Shown piece by piece: positions 16,159-25,057 of a DNA stretch of 64,000 nt. The first letter of the stretch is position 1; each line of letters begins with the position of its first letter. The position numbers were made by a program, and so were the translations under genes. Source of the stretch: Marinococcus halophilus (GTDB taxonomy: Bacteria > Bacillota > Bacilli > Bacillales > Marinococcaceae); contig NZ_NPFA01000009.1 in NCBI RefSeq assembly GCF_002265875.1, forward strand, positions 1 to 64,000, in the 5' to 3' direction. Below the pieces are notes generated by a model. The model had not been told where the DNA came from. It searched no databases and saw only the letters and a program-made list of their open reading frames with translations.

Positions 16159-17232
16159 ATGCACTACTGGAGAAAAATTAAGCGGCGGTTCATTGGCGGA
16201 AGACTGATCAAAACCGGCATTGCTGTTCTACTCACTGCCTTTGTATGCGGCATTTTTGATCTCCCGCAGGCGTTCGCGGTCATTACTGCCATCGTCACGC
16301 TTGAACCGACAGCAGCTGCTTCTATACGTAACGGCGCCCAACGGCTTCCAGCCACCGTCATTGGAGCAGCTCTTGCAATGATTACCGTTTATTTATTCGG
16401 GCCTACCCCGGTAACCTATATGACTGCTTCCGTTTTAACACTTTATTTTTGTAATATGTTCCGGCTCCGAGATGGCATGCTTGTCGCTACCATTACAGCT
16501 GTGGCAATGATTCCGACAGCGAGTGATCATTATTTTTTAACTTTTGTCGAACGGGTCGGCACGACCTTTATCGGGCTCGCAATCTCCACGGTAATCAATT
16601 TAACGATCCTCCCTCCAAAATTTTCTTCCCTGCTCGCTGAGCAGAATCGCAAAATGTTTGTAGAGACCGCTGAAATTTTTGAACTGCGGCTCAAGGAAGT
16701 TATGAACGGCCAACGCCCCTCAGCGCAGGTGATGGATAAATATCACCAGCTTGAAAGCGACCTGGAACGGGCCATTCAGCTTTCTTATTACCAGCAGGAG
16801 GAATGGAAATATCATAAGAAAAAGGATACAGAAGCCAGAAGATTCACCCGGGAGCAGCGTCAGCTTCATTTTCTAGAACGGATCAGCTACCATATTAACC
16901 GTCTATTTAATTTTGAAACAGATGGCTATACGTTTACAAAAGAGGAGATTCAGCTGATTAGCGATATTATTCCCGCAATGTCACAGACAATTCATCACTT
17001 TGGGGAACAGATTCCCGAGGAACAATTCCGGCTGATTGAACGTCTCGACCGCTGCTTTTGGAAAAAACGCCAGCATGCCTCACGCCCAAATATAAAAAAA
17101 TATCATCACCACTTTTCCACAGACGTTATTATTATTTTTGCTTTGTTATCCATTCATGATGTACTTGAAGAGCTTGAGGAACTCCATTTTCCCGAGCAGC
17201 CCGAACAACAGCAAACGCCCCGGCCTTCCTAA
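16159..17232 (+). CDS. Aromatic acid exporter-like membrane protein (ArAE/FUSC-type)
   Basis: 357 residues. The N-terminal half (about 15-150) has four to six hydrophobic helices with the family pattern GIAVLLTAFVCGIFDLPQAF followed by AVITAIVTLEPTAAASIRNG; the C-terminal half is a soluble, charged helical domain ending in a Gln/Glu/Pro-rich tail. Bacillus relatives (YgaE/YqjA type) are annotated as aromatic acid exporters by homology with AaeB, but their substrate has not been proven for this branch. ATG at 16159 follows AAGAAGGCGG. The stop codon lies inside the terminator hairpin. Confidence 0.8.
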   Translation: MHYWRKIKRRFIGGRLIKTGIAVLLTAFVCGIFDLPQAFAVITAIVTLEPTAAASIRNGAQRLPATVIGAALAMITVYLFGPTPVTYMTASVLTLYFCNMFRLRDGMLVATITAVAMIPTASDHYFLTFVERVGTTFIGLAISTVINLTILPPKFSSLLAEQNRKMFVETAEIFELRLKEVMNGQRPSAQVMDKYHQLESDLERAIQLSYYQQEEWKYHKKKDTEARRFTREQRQLHFLERISYHINRLFNFETDGYTFTKEEIQLISDIIPAMSQTIHHFGEQIPEEQFRLIERLDRCFWKKRQHASRPNIKKYHHHFSTDVIIIFALLSIHDVLEELEELHFPEQPEQQQTPRPS

Positions 17233-17250
17233 GGCACGGAGCGTTTTCTT
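17213..17250. terminator. Terminator overlapping the end of the ArAE gene
   Basis: AAACGC-CCGGCCTT pairs with AAGGC-CGG-GCGTTT around CCT, followed by TCTTTTT. It serves the plus-strand gene and probably also the convergent gene at 17252. Confidence 0.75.
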
Positions 17251-17251
17251 T

Positions 17252-18892
17252 TTAGGATTTACTAAAGGATGATAAAAATTTCACCCGGTCTCCCATTGGA
17301 GGCGTCTGCTCATCAATAAGCTGAATCTCAAGCACAGCCGGGCAATTGTCTGAGCATAGATCTCTATAAAGATCCGGAGTAATATCCTCCATGCTGCGGA
17401 CAGTAGCATATTTTACCCCCATTTGTTCTGCAATAGCCGCTACCGGAACCATCGATTGTTCAAATCGATCGTGCATTCTGCCGTATTGAAGCCGGTGGCC
17501 GTGATACACCATTCCGAGCCTTGCGTTATTCATCACGATAAACAAAATAGGCAGCTGGTACTCTTTGGCTGTGAGCACTTCCATCCCATGCATAAAGAAG
17601 CAGCCATCTCCCGTAATGCTTACCACCGGGCGCTCAGGATCTGCAAGCTTCGCTCCAAGGGCATTGGAAATTCCTGAACCCATGGCGCCAAAATGTACAT
17701 TGATGTCATACGTATCTGGTTTTTTTACGTCCATATAATGAATCACATAGCTCATAAACTCTCCGATATCCACCGTAAAAAGCGTATTCTCTGGCACGTG
17801 GGACTGAAAACGCTGGAGCACGTTTTGCGTTTCGTATTTTTCGTTTACTGCTTGTGGAGGAATTTTTGCCTGCGCCTGACTTTTTTCCCCGGCTGCCGGC
17901 AGGCGAAGTTTATTGTTTATTTCCAGGATCGTTGTCTGGGCGTCGCCAAGTAGAGAGATATCTACTTTATATTTGCGGTCAAACACCGTCGGGTCATGAT
18001 CGAGCTGGATGACAAACCGATCAGCAGTCAAAGCCGGATTCCAGTTGTTTGTGGCCGTTTCCCCAAGGCTTGAGCCTATAATGAAGATAATGGAATTCTC
18101 TCTGTCTTCCATTACTTCTGTGGCTGTTTGATGGCCGGCAAAACCGTAAACACCACGTGCATTCGGGTGATTTGTCGGCACAAGTCCTTTAGCCTGCGGT
18201 GTAGTAACCGCCGGCCAGCCCAAATAATCCACCAGATTCATGATATCCGGCATTGCGTCTTTAGCACCCTGGCCAAGGAAAATGATGCCCTGACGGTTAC
18301 TCGAAAGTATACGGGTTGCCTCCGACACGTTGCTTTCAACTGGTGAGAGCCGGCGCTTGGCTGGATATTCCAGCAGCTCAGTGCTGCCTTCGAGCATAGA
18401 TAATTGAATGTTGATCGGAACCGCTACGTGCACTGGTCCGGGTATCCCGGCGAATGCTTTGCATACTGCTTCCTTAAATACTTCACGCACTTCGTGGATG
18501 CTCTCCACCCGCCGGCTGTATTTAGCGACCGGGGCAAACATCGGAACAACGTCAAGCTCCTGAGAAGCATTCAAGCCTACTGTCGATGTTGGCACAGAGC
18601 CAGTGATAAACAGTACCGGGGTCTGCTCTCTCATTGCATTTGCTGCACCAGAGAGAAGATTCGTTGCCCCGGGGCCGCTGCTCGCTATACAAACTCCAAG
18701 CTTATCCGAACGCTTCGCGTAGGCGGCAGCCATATATCCGGCTGCCCCTTCATGTTTTGTAATAATTGGCGTAATATCAGCGTGCTCATACATTTTATCA
18801 AAAAGAGCATTTACCGATCCCGCCGGAATACCGAAGACGTAGTCCAGTCCACCCTGCCGCAAATAATCAATTATCCACTGAGCTGCTTTCAT
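17252..18892 (-). CDS. Thiamine diphosphate-dependent enzyme, acetolactate synthase-like
   Basis: 546 residues with the three-domain organisation of acetolactate synthase, pyruvate oxidase and relatives. The N-terminal PYR domain has FGIPAGSVNALFDKM and the activating glutamate in TKHEGAAGYMAAAYA (Glu48); the middle Rossmann-like domain spans about 190-330; the C-terminal domain has the ThDP/Mg motif GDGCFFMHG ending with VMNNARLGMVY. Typical reactions decarboxylate pyruvate and ligate or oxidise the product. No small regulatory subunit gene is adjacent, so it is more likely a catabolic or stand-alone enzyme than the biosynthetic IlvB. The exact substrate is not determined. Confidence 0.82.
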   Translation of the reverse strand: MKAAQWIIDYLRQGGLDYVFGIPAGSVNALFDKMYEHADITPIITKHEGAAGYMAAAYAKRSDKLGVCIASSGPGATNLLSGAANAMREQTPVLFITGSVPTSTVGLNASQELDVVPMFAPVAKYSRRVESIHEVREVFKEAVCKAFAGIPGPVHVAVPINIQLSMLEGSTELLEYPAKRRLSPVESNVSEATRILSSNRQGIIFLGQGAKDAMPDIMNLVDYLGWPAVTTPQAKGLVPTNHPNARGVYGFAGHQTATEVMEDRENSIIFIIGSSLGETATNNWNPALTADRFVIQLDHDPTVFDRKYKVDISLLGDAQTTILEINNKLRLPAAGEKSQAQAKIPPQAVNEKYETQNVLQRFQSHVPENTLFTVDIGEFMSYVIHYMDVKKPDTYDINVHFGAMGSGISNALGAKLADPERPVVSITGDGCFFMHGMEVLTAKEYQLPILFIVMNNARLGMVYHGHRLQYGRMHDRFEQSMVPVAAIAEQMGVKYATVRSMEDITPDLYRDLCSDNCPAVLEIQLIDEQTPPMGDRVKFLSSFSKS

Positions 18893-18918
18893 TCCGTTTA
18901 TCCCCCCACTAATTTTTA

Positions 18919-21723
18919 CTAGTTATTACAAAATTCAGGAATTTTACTTGCCTGTATTGGTTTACTATACAGGAAACCTTGAACTAAATCACATTTATTT
19001 GCCTGCAGGAATTTCTGCTGTTCAAGCGTTTCAACCCCTTCAGCAATCACATGAAGGCCGAGGCTGTGAGCAAGAGCAATAATCGTAGTTGTAATAGGGG
19101 CGGAGCTGCTTTCCGATTTAATGTCATCAATAAATACTTTATCAATTTTCAGCGTATCAATTGGAAATTCCCGGAGGTACTGCAACGAGCAGTAACCGGT
19201 ACCAAAATCGTCTATCGAAATGCGGACGCCGATGCTTTTAAGCCTTCTCATTGTTGTAACTGTTTCTTCCGTATTCAGCAGCAGCGTATTTTCCGTAATT
19301 TCAATTTCTAAAAATTCTGGTTCTAGCCCGGTGCGGGCAAGCACTTCTTTCACAGTTTCCACCAGGCTTTCCCGCTGAAATTGCTGCGCGGAAATGTTTA
19401 CCGCCACCCGAAGACTGCAAAGTCCCTGGTCATGCCAGCTTTTTGCCTGAGAACACGCCTCATTTAAAATCCATTCGCCGATAGACGTAATTAAGCCAGT
19501 ATCCTCAGCTATCGGGATGAATTCCGAAGGAGGGATTTTTCCGTAGACGGGATGATTCCATCGCACAAGTGCTTCTACCCCTGTGACAATGTTTTTACTT
19601 AAACGGACCTGAGGCTGGTAAAATAATTCAAGCTCATTATTTTCCTGTGCCCGGTATAAATCATTTTCAAGCCGGATTTTTTTCATATCTGGTCCCATTT
19701 GCTCGGAAGAAAACGCCCGGTACGTATTGCCGTTCATTTCCTTTGCTTTATGCATTGCCGAATTGGCGTTCTGAATTAAGTCATCTGCCAATTGTCCATC
19801 AAGTGGAAAGAAGCTGATACCAATACTCGGTTTTACATACACTTCTTCTCCTTCAAGGTAAAACGGATTGCGGAACACACGCAGAATATGTTCTGCAGTA
19901 GTCGTAGCCTGGGCCATGTTATCCAACCGGGGAAGGATTAAAATAAATTCGTCTCCTCCCTGGCGGGCAACAGTGGCAGCTCCGCTCACCATTTCCTGGA
20001 GACGGTAGGCAACTTCAGTTAATAATTCATCTCCACCGGCATGGCCGAAACGATCATTAATTTGTTTAAAACGATCCAGATCGAGAAACAATACGGCCAT
20101 TTCCTGGTCGTGCTCTTTGGCTTCCCGGAGCGTCTGGCTCAGACGGTCATGAACGAGCATCCGGTTGGGCAGGCCGGTGGTACCGTCGTAGTAAGCGTAG
20201 TACTCAATGCGCTGCTCCATTTCTTTTCGCACCGTTACGTCCCTGACTGTCAGTACATACCCGACTACTGCGCCTTCTTCAATCTGGCTCGAAATAGTGT
20301 ATTCAAGTGTTACCAGCCCTTTTTCAGGATGACTCATATATGCTTCCCCGCTCACTGGCTGAATGGAATCTGAATTCAGATAAGAAGCGAAAACATCAGA
20401 AAGAGCTTCTTCTTCATTTTCTATATGATCAAGAATCTCTTCATAGGACTGAATGCTGTGGAATAATTGGGTGTCTGTTTCAAGCATGTGTTCGGCGGCT
20501 TCATTGGAAAACATGACAGTGCCTTCCATCGAAAAACCGATAATCCCTTCATCTACCGTATTCATGATCAATTCTTTTTCTGTATTGACCTTGCGCATTT
20601 CTAAAATCAGCCGCTGAAGCTCTTCATTTTTACTTTGTATTTCTTCTGTCCGGCGTGCAATGATGCTTTCCTGGCTTTCAAGGTTGTATAAATGAATGAG
20701 TACAGGTGCAGTCGCATTGACAACTGACTCCACCCTGCGCTGCTGGGCTTTTGTATACCGGGCCGGCTTTTCACCGAGGTGGGCGACAACGATAACGCCG
20801 AGTACCCGGCCGACAGAAATCATTGGCACCATAAAAATACTTTTGATGTTAAAAACGTCACAGATTTCCTGAAATATTCTGTTCTCCTGGGCCACATCCT
20901 CTACAAATAACGATTGCTTTGTTTGAACTACCTGTTGGAAAAGCTCGTCGTTCGTCTGGTCCATCTGCATACGTTCGTGAATGTTTAACCATTCATTCTG
21001 TTCGAAATCGCTTTTACGGCTGAGCTTTGAAGGCATAACTGTTTCTTTAGAAACGGGATCAATGATATGCAGACTCACATTGTGATTATGAAGCTCATCA
21101 CCTATATGATTAAAACAAACATCAATCGCTGAGTCAGACGTCTGTGAATGTGCGAGCTGTTCCATCACTTCGATGAGCGTCTGTTTTTCGTGCAGGAGTT
21201 CTTCAATGTTATGCATCGCCTGGCTGTTACGAATCGCTACCGCAGCCATGTGTACATATGCTTCCACTGTTTCTATTTCAGATTCTGTTAAATTCATTGG
21301 GACCCCGTAATCAAACAAATATACGAGCCCGAATAATTCGTCCCCGTGAGAAATCGGAACTGTAAGCATCGACCGGATCTGAAAGAAATCGATCGTTCTG
21401 GCATCGGGTCTGTTATCTTTGGACGTATCAGCAATATAGATCGACTGCCTTGAGCTGATTACTTCACGGGCCAGGTGGTCCACCTGAGGATCAACTACAT
21501 GCAGGTCTATAGTCATACCGCTCAGTACTTCCGGCTTGCTGACGTAACCTCTGTAGCGCTCTCCATCCTCCGGGAGATAAATACCAACCGCATCGCATTG
21601 GATAATTTCTTCTGATATAGCTGTTACGACGTGTTCAAGGAGTGTTTTAATGTCTAAATTGGCATTGATCAGTCGTGTAATCCTAGCAAGACGCGTATAA
21701 CGATTGTGTTGTCCGTTTGACAT
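18919..21723 (-). CDS. GAF-GAF-PAS-GGDEF-EAL cyclic-di-GMP signalling protein
   Basis: 934 residues from ATG 21723 (MSNGQHNRYT); a GTG at 21774 would add 17. Domains in order: GAF (about 25-165), second GAF (about 200-335), a helical linker, PAS (about 390-495), GGDEF (about 510-670) with an intact ARQGGDEFILIL active site, and EAL (about 690-930) with GVEALVRWNHP, EITENTLL, SIDDFGTGYCSLQYL and AEGVETLEQ. Both catalytic motifs are intact, so it could make and degrade c-di-GMP. I see no RxxD inhibitory site before GGDEF. No membrane helix is evident, so it should be cytoplasmic and sense small ligands or redox state. Monocistronic. Confidence 0.93.
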   Translation of the reverse strand: MSNGQHNRYTRLARITRLINANLDIKTLLEHVVTAISEEIIQCDAVGIYLPEDGERYRGYVSKPEVLSGMTIDLHVVDPQVDHLAREVISSRQSIYIADTSKDNRPDARTIDFFQIRSMLTVPISHGDELFGLVYLFDYGVPMNLTESEIETVEAYVHMAAVAIRNSQAMHNIEELLHEKQTLIEVMEQLAHSQTSDSAIDVCFNHIGDELHNHNVSLHIIDPVSKETVMPSKLSRKSDFEQNEWLNIHERMQMDQTNDELFQQVVQTKQSLFVEDVAQENRIFQEICDVFNIKSIFMVPMISVGRVLGVIVVAHLGEKPARYTKAQQRRVESVVNATAPVLIHLYNLESQESIIARRTEEIQSKNEELQRLILEMRKVNTEKELIMNTVDEGIIGFSMEGTVMFSNEAAEHMLETDTQLFHSIQSYEEILDHIENEEEALSDVFASYLNSDSIQPVSGEAYMSHPEKGLVTLEYTISSQIEEGAVVGYVLTVRDVTVRKEMEQRIEYYAYYDGTTGLPNRMLVHDRLSQTLREAKEHDQEMAVLFLDLDRFKQINDRFGHAGGDELLTEVAYRLQEMVSGAATVARQGGDEFILILPRLDNMAQATTTAEHILRVFRNPFYLEGEEVYVKPSIGISFFPLDGQLADDLIQNANSAMHKAKEMNGNTYRAFSSEQMGPDMKKIRLENDLYRAQENNELELFYQPQVRLSKNIVTGVEALVRWNHPVYGKIPPSEFIPIAEDTGLITSIGEWILNEACSQAKSWHDQGLCSLRVAVNISAQQFQRESLVETVKEVLARTGLEPEFLEIEITENTLLLNTEETVTTMRRLKSIGVRISIDDFGTGYCSLQYLREFPIDTLKIDKVFIDDIKSESSSAPITTTIIALAHSLGLHVIAEGVETLEQQKFLQANKCDLVQGFLYSKPIQASKIPEFCNN

Positions 21724-21892
21724 CGAATCGCCCCTGTCTGTCGATGATTCAAAAGCTTTACCTTTATTATGCACTAATATTTCAATAGCAGGAAATTTTT
21801 TTCTTTATTAAAGTCCTATTTTTCTCTGCTATTCCCCTGTTATGTAGAAGACGTTTCATTTCCCGGAGGAAACGAATACGCCTCATAGATCT

Positions 21893-22828
21893 CTAGCGGA
21901 CCTTAATGACTATTTTACCACGGGCACGACCTGCTTCGCTCTCTTTATGTGCAGATCGCAGCCCTTTTTCTGAAAATTTATGCCTGCTGTTGATTTCCAC
22001 CTGCAAAGCGCCTTTATTATACAGCGAAGTTAAGCGTTGGAGCTTTTCGCCTGCTTCCTGCAGCCATACGAACTGGGCAGTAACTCCAGCTTCTTCTGCT
22101 TTTTCCTGGGAAGGCGGCGCAGCTACCGAAGCAAGTCTTCCACCAGGACGGAGCACCTGGAAGCTTTCCTCATGCACACTTTCCCCTACTGTATCTAATA
22201 CCATATCATAATCAGAAATGACATCCACCACGTTTTCTTCTTCATAATTGATCGCCACATCGGCACCCATCTGTTTTAAGAATTCCTGGTTTTTTCCGCT
22301 TGCTGTAGCTGCGACATAGGCACCCATATCTTTAGCCACCTGTATCGCAAAATGGCCGACGCCACCGGAACCTCCCTGAATAAGAACCTTACTGCCTTGA
22401 GTGATTTCTCCAAATTCGAGAAGGCACTGCTGCGCTGTCATTCCGGCGAGTGGAATGCCGGCTGCCTCTTCGTAGGACATTGGCTCAGGAATGGCTACTA
22501 ATAGCTCCTCATCCACCACTGTCTGTTCTGCATAAGTACCGCGTGCCGTCAATTTCGGCCGTGCAAACACTCTATCCCCTGGTCCAAAGGAGGTTACGTC
22601 TTTTCCAGCTGTGCGGATGACCCCTGCTACGTCCCATCCTAAAATAATAGGAAATTCGAAAGGTATATCGTCTTTCATATATCCTTCCCGCAGTTTCCAG
22701 TCGATCGGGTTGATGGACGTGGCATACACATCTACAAGCACCTGTTTGTCTCCGGGAGTTTCCGCTTCCATTTCTCTTTCCACTAGTTCATCGGCACTGC
22801 CGTACTGTTCGATTACAATTGCTTTCAT
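21893..22828 (-). CDS. NADPH:quinone oxidoreductase-like zinc-independent dehydrogenase
   Basis: 311 residues, medium-chain dehydrogenase/reductase fold. Visible marks: YATSINPIDWKLREGYM and DVAGVIRTAGKDV in the N-terminal catalytic domain, and the nucleotide-binding loop QGGSGGVGHFAIQVAK (about 148-163). The zinc-binding cysteines and histidines of true alcohol dehydrogenases are absent, placing it with quinone oxidoreductases or enoyl reductases (QOR/YhfP-like), which reduce quinones or alkenals with NADPH. ATG at 22828 follows GAGGAGG. It stands alone between the c-di-GMP gene and a surface protein gene. Confidence 0.88.
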   Translation of the reverse strand: MKAIVIEQYGSADELVEREMEAETPGDKQVLVDVYATSINPIDWKLREGYMKDDIPFEFPIILGWDVAGVIRTAGKDVTSFGPGDRVFARPKLTARGTYAEQTVVDEELLVAIPEPMSYEEAAGIPLAGMTAQQCLLEFGEITQGSKVLIQGGSGGVGHFAIQVAKDMGAYVAATASGKNQEFLKQMGADVAINYEEENVVDVISDYDMVLDTVGESVHEESFQVLRPGGRLASVAAPPSQEKAEEAGVTAQFVWLQEAGEKLQRLTSLYNKGALQVEINSRHKFSEKGLRSAHKESEAGRARGKIVIKVR

Positions 22829-22886
22829 TATGAGCCTCCTCTCCTACATTCCTCATACCTTTTACTTCTTTAAATAAAACACATAA

Positions 22887-22919
22887 TAAAAAACCGCCGC
22901 ACCTCATGGCGCAACGGTT
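22887..22919 (-). terminator. Terminator of the Excalibur surface protein gene
   Basis: On the minus strand AACCG..GCGCC pairs with GGTGCG..CGGTT and is followed by TTTTTT. Confidence 0.8.
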
Positions 22920-22943
22920 AGGGAGCAGGATATGCGATAATAA

Positions 22944-23504
22944 TTAGTGGGACGTTACCCGTCTGCGTACAAGTAAAAGAGCTCCGAGGCCGGCGACTGC
23001 TGTTCCCGCCAGGGCCCAGGCTGGTTGATTTGTAGCTGTTTCCGGCATTTCGCCGCCTTCTTCTACAGATTCTTCAGTCATATTTTCATCGGAAGCTTCT
23101 GTGGAAGCAGCTTCTTCTTCATTAGTCGTTTCTTCTGTAGTTCCTTCGTCGGAGGAATAGGTTTCTTCTTCTATCATGTTTTCTTCTGTAGTAGAAGTGG
23201 TATCTTCTGTGGTGTCAGCGGAGGAACCGTCTTCTGTAGTTTCATTTTCTTCAGAACCTTCAGCTGCCGCATCAAATTCACTTTCCATACCTTCTGTTAA
23301 TCCTTCGCATGGTAAGTTGTCATTATCTGCGTCTAAGTTATGTGGATCGTCACCTGGCCCATAGTTGTTGTCTTCCCAGAAGGCCAAAACTTCTTGTCCA
23401 TCACTAAAATCTGAACAGTTTTCATCATCCGCCGATACCGGCGCGGAAATTCCCAATGAAATTACCCCTGCGCTGAATAGACTCACTAGCCATTTTTTTG
23501 ACAC
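22944..23504 (-). CDS. Secreted Excalibur-domain protein with sortase-like C-terminus
   Basis: 186 residues. Signal peptide MSKKWLVSLFSAGVISLG with a likely cut after VSA (residue 25). The Excalibur domain (about 28-70) has ENCSDFSDGQEVLAFW and the calcium-loop-like DPHNLDADNDNLPCEGL, including the DxDxDxxxC pattern and the conserved cysteine pair. Residues 80-150 are a low-complexity, highly acidic Thr/Ser/Glu spacer. The end reads MPETATN, a hydrophobic helix, then VRRRVTSH: a sorting signal resembling the LPxTA-type recognised by class D sortases, with M in place of L. It is therefore probably cell-wall anchored. Function of Excalibur proteins is largely unknown; DNA- or wall-associated nuclease partners are common. 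Confidence 0.85.
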   Translation of the reverse strand: MSKKWLVSLFSAGVISLGISAPVSADDENCSDFSDGQEVLAFWEDNNYGPGDDPHNLDADNDNLPCEGLTEGMESEFDAAAEGSEENETTEDGSSADTTEDTTSTTEENMIEEETYSSDEGTTEETTNEEEAASTEASDENMTEESVEEGGEMPETATNQPAWALAGTAVAGLGALLLVRRRVTSH

Positions 23505-23583
23505 ACAAATTCCTCCTTATTTAAGTACATATACCTAGCCCCCTACTATTATCTTAGGTAATAATTTGTGAAATAACAATATT

Positions 23584-23626
23584 TTTTTGTATTATATGTA
23601 AATTTAATTTACATATAATACAAAAA
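23584..23626. repeat. Perfect 43-bp A+T-rich palindrome (21-bp arms, 1-base centre)
   Basis: Every base from 23584 to 23604 pairs with its mirror from 23606 to 23626 around T23605. The inner part reads TGTAAATTTAATTTACA. It lies upstream of the Excalibur gene (minus strand) and abuts the terminator of the esterase operon. It could be a large operator or an extruding cruciform; the arms without G+C are weak as an RNA terminator stem. No similar repeat was found elsewhere in the window by eye. Confidence 0.85.
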
Positions 23627-23664
23627 TCCCTCCTGCGGGATTTTACACAGGAGGGATCTTTTTT
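23622..23664. terminator. Terminator of the acetyltransferase-UPF0158-esterase operon
   Basis: ATCCCTCCTG and CAGGAGGGAT form a 10-bp stem (23626-23635, 23648-23657) with T-runs on both strands. It ends the minus-strand operon. Confidence 0.88.
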
Positions 23665-23674
23665 CAATATTTAT

Positions 23675-24610
23675 TCATTCCGCGAGAACGTCTTTCACCG
23701 GCTCTAACGCAGCGAGAAGCTCTTCATCCACCTCGGGGAAGGCCCGTGTCCAATGCAGGAAACCGTGAATCATGCCTTCTGCCCGGCGCAGGCTGACCTG
23801 CCCGCCCTTTTGAGCAATGGCTTTGGCAAACGCCTCTCCCTCATCCCGCAGTACATCATTTTCTGCAGTAACGATATGCGTAGGCGGAAGTTCACCAAGG
23901 CGTTCAAAGGCCAACGGGGCAAGGTGCGGATTATCTTCGTCCTCCCCGTCGGCGTACTGTTCCATAAACCATTCCAGATCCCGGAGCGACAAACCGTACC
24001 CACCGGCAAACATATCAACCGACGGAAAATCATGCTCCCCGCTGACGCTTGGATAAAAGAGCAGCAGGGAAGCGATTTTAGGGCCGTCTTCCTGCAGCAC
24101 CCGTATAGCAGTTACAGCCGCCAGGTTACCGCCGGCACTGTCTCCGGCCAAAGCGATTCTTTCCGCATCCAGATTATGCGGCTCAGCGTTTTCCACCAGC
24201 CACAATAATGCATTGTACGCATCCTCTGGCGCTGCTGGAAACGGATGCTCAGGAGCAAGCCGGTAGTCCACGCTCACAACCGCGCAGTCCGACTCTTTAG
24301 CGATAGCCCTGCAGATATGGTCGTGGGTGCCAATATTTCCAATCACAAACCCACCGCCATGATAATAAACCATGGTTGGGTAGCGCTCCATTTCCGTATC
24401 AGGATAGTAAATCCGAAGCGGGATCTCACCGTATTCCCCCGTGGTCATCACATCCCGGAGACCGCCGGCTTCATCAACGTTTACATGTGAAGTTATAACA
24501 TCAATGCTGTCGTTAAACTGGCCCCGGGCTTCCACCGGAGTCAATTCGTGTATCTGCATCATGCTTTCCTGTTCTTCCAGAATTGCCTGCAGTTCTTCAT
24601 GTACAGCCAT
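23675..24610 (-). CDS. Alpha/beta hydrolase, hormone-sensitive-lipase-type esterase
   Basis: 311 residues. HSL-family signature: oxyanion motif YYHGGGFVIGN (about 82-92), nucleophile in GDSAGGNLA (about 155-163), and the catalytic His in MIHGFLHW near the C-terminus; the acid is probably the Asp in ENDVLRDEG. These enzymes hydrolyse short-chain esters in the cytoplasm. ATG at 24610 is preceded by AGCGGGGCGGATAAT, a weak site. It is the last gene of a three-gene operon with an acetyltransferase and a UPF0158 protein (gaps of 1 and 14 bases); no functional link between the three is obvious. Confidence 0.9.
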   Translation of the reverse strand: MAVHEELQAILEEQESMMQIHELTPVEARGQFNDSIDVITSHVNVDEAGGLRDVMTTGEYGEIPLRIYYPDTEMERYPTMVYYHGGGFVIGNIGTHDHICRAIAKESDCAVVSVDYRLAPEHPFPAAPEDAYNALLWLVENAEPHNLDAERIALAGDSAGGNLAAVTAIRVLQEDGPKIASLLLFYPSVSGEHDFPSVDMFAGGYGLSLRDLEWFMEQYADGEDEDNPHLAPLAFERLGELPPTHIVTAENDVLRDEGEAFAKAIAQKGGQVSLRRAEGMIHGFLHWTRAFPEVDEELLAALEPVKDVLAE

Positions 24611-24624
24611 ATTATCCGCCCCGC

Positions 24625-25056
24625 TTACTCTTCTGTTGCATGGATCGCATGTTTTTCATTCAGCTCATCATAATCGAGCTGAAGCAGCTGCAGCCAGTCC
24701 TGGACATATTTTTTGGCATTGTCCCGTTCGAACTGTTCCCACTCGCTTTCGAGCCCGAATTCTTCAATCTTTTTTTCGAAAGATAAAAACCGGTCCTCTT
24801 CCTCCAAAGCTTTTTGCAGCGTATTTTCTTTATCGTCCGGCTGTTTTGAAGCAAATTCCTGCATCAGACGCGTACTTTCTGCTTTCGTAATCGTCGGAAT
24901 TGCCACTAGGTTGGCGCTCTCCTCCGAACTCCAGGAAAGCGGCGTGTCTTCAGAAACCGTTTCTACAAAGACGAGCCCAAGCTTTTTATCCAAAACGAAC
25001 ATGAACTCATCAAACTGCTGTAGGTATGCTTCTACTAAATCGTCCATCAATGCCAT
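24625..25056 (-). CDS. UPF0158-like protein of unknown function
   Basis: 143 residues from ATG 25056 (MALMDDLVEAYL), one base after the stop of the upstream acetyltransferase, with AAAGGGG in that gene's last codons. An acidic, helical, soluble protein. The segment LQKALEEEDRFLSFEKKIEE followed by W and an 'F-x10-WLQLL' end resembles the UPF0158 family pattern (aromatic residues around a phenylalanine-rich loop, then a C-terminal tryptophan-leucine helix). The assignment is from memory of that pattern and is moderate. No catalytic motif is visible. Confidence 0.6.
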   Translation of the reverse strand: MALMDDLVEAYLQQFDEFMFVLDKKLGLVFVETVSEDTPLSWSSEESANLVAIPTITKAESTRLMQEFASKQPDDKENTLQKALEEEDRFLSFEKKIEEFGLESEWEQFERDNAKKYVQDWLQLLQLDYDELNEKHAIHATEE

Positions 25057-25057
25057 G

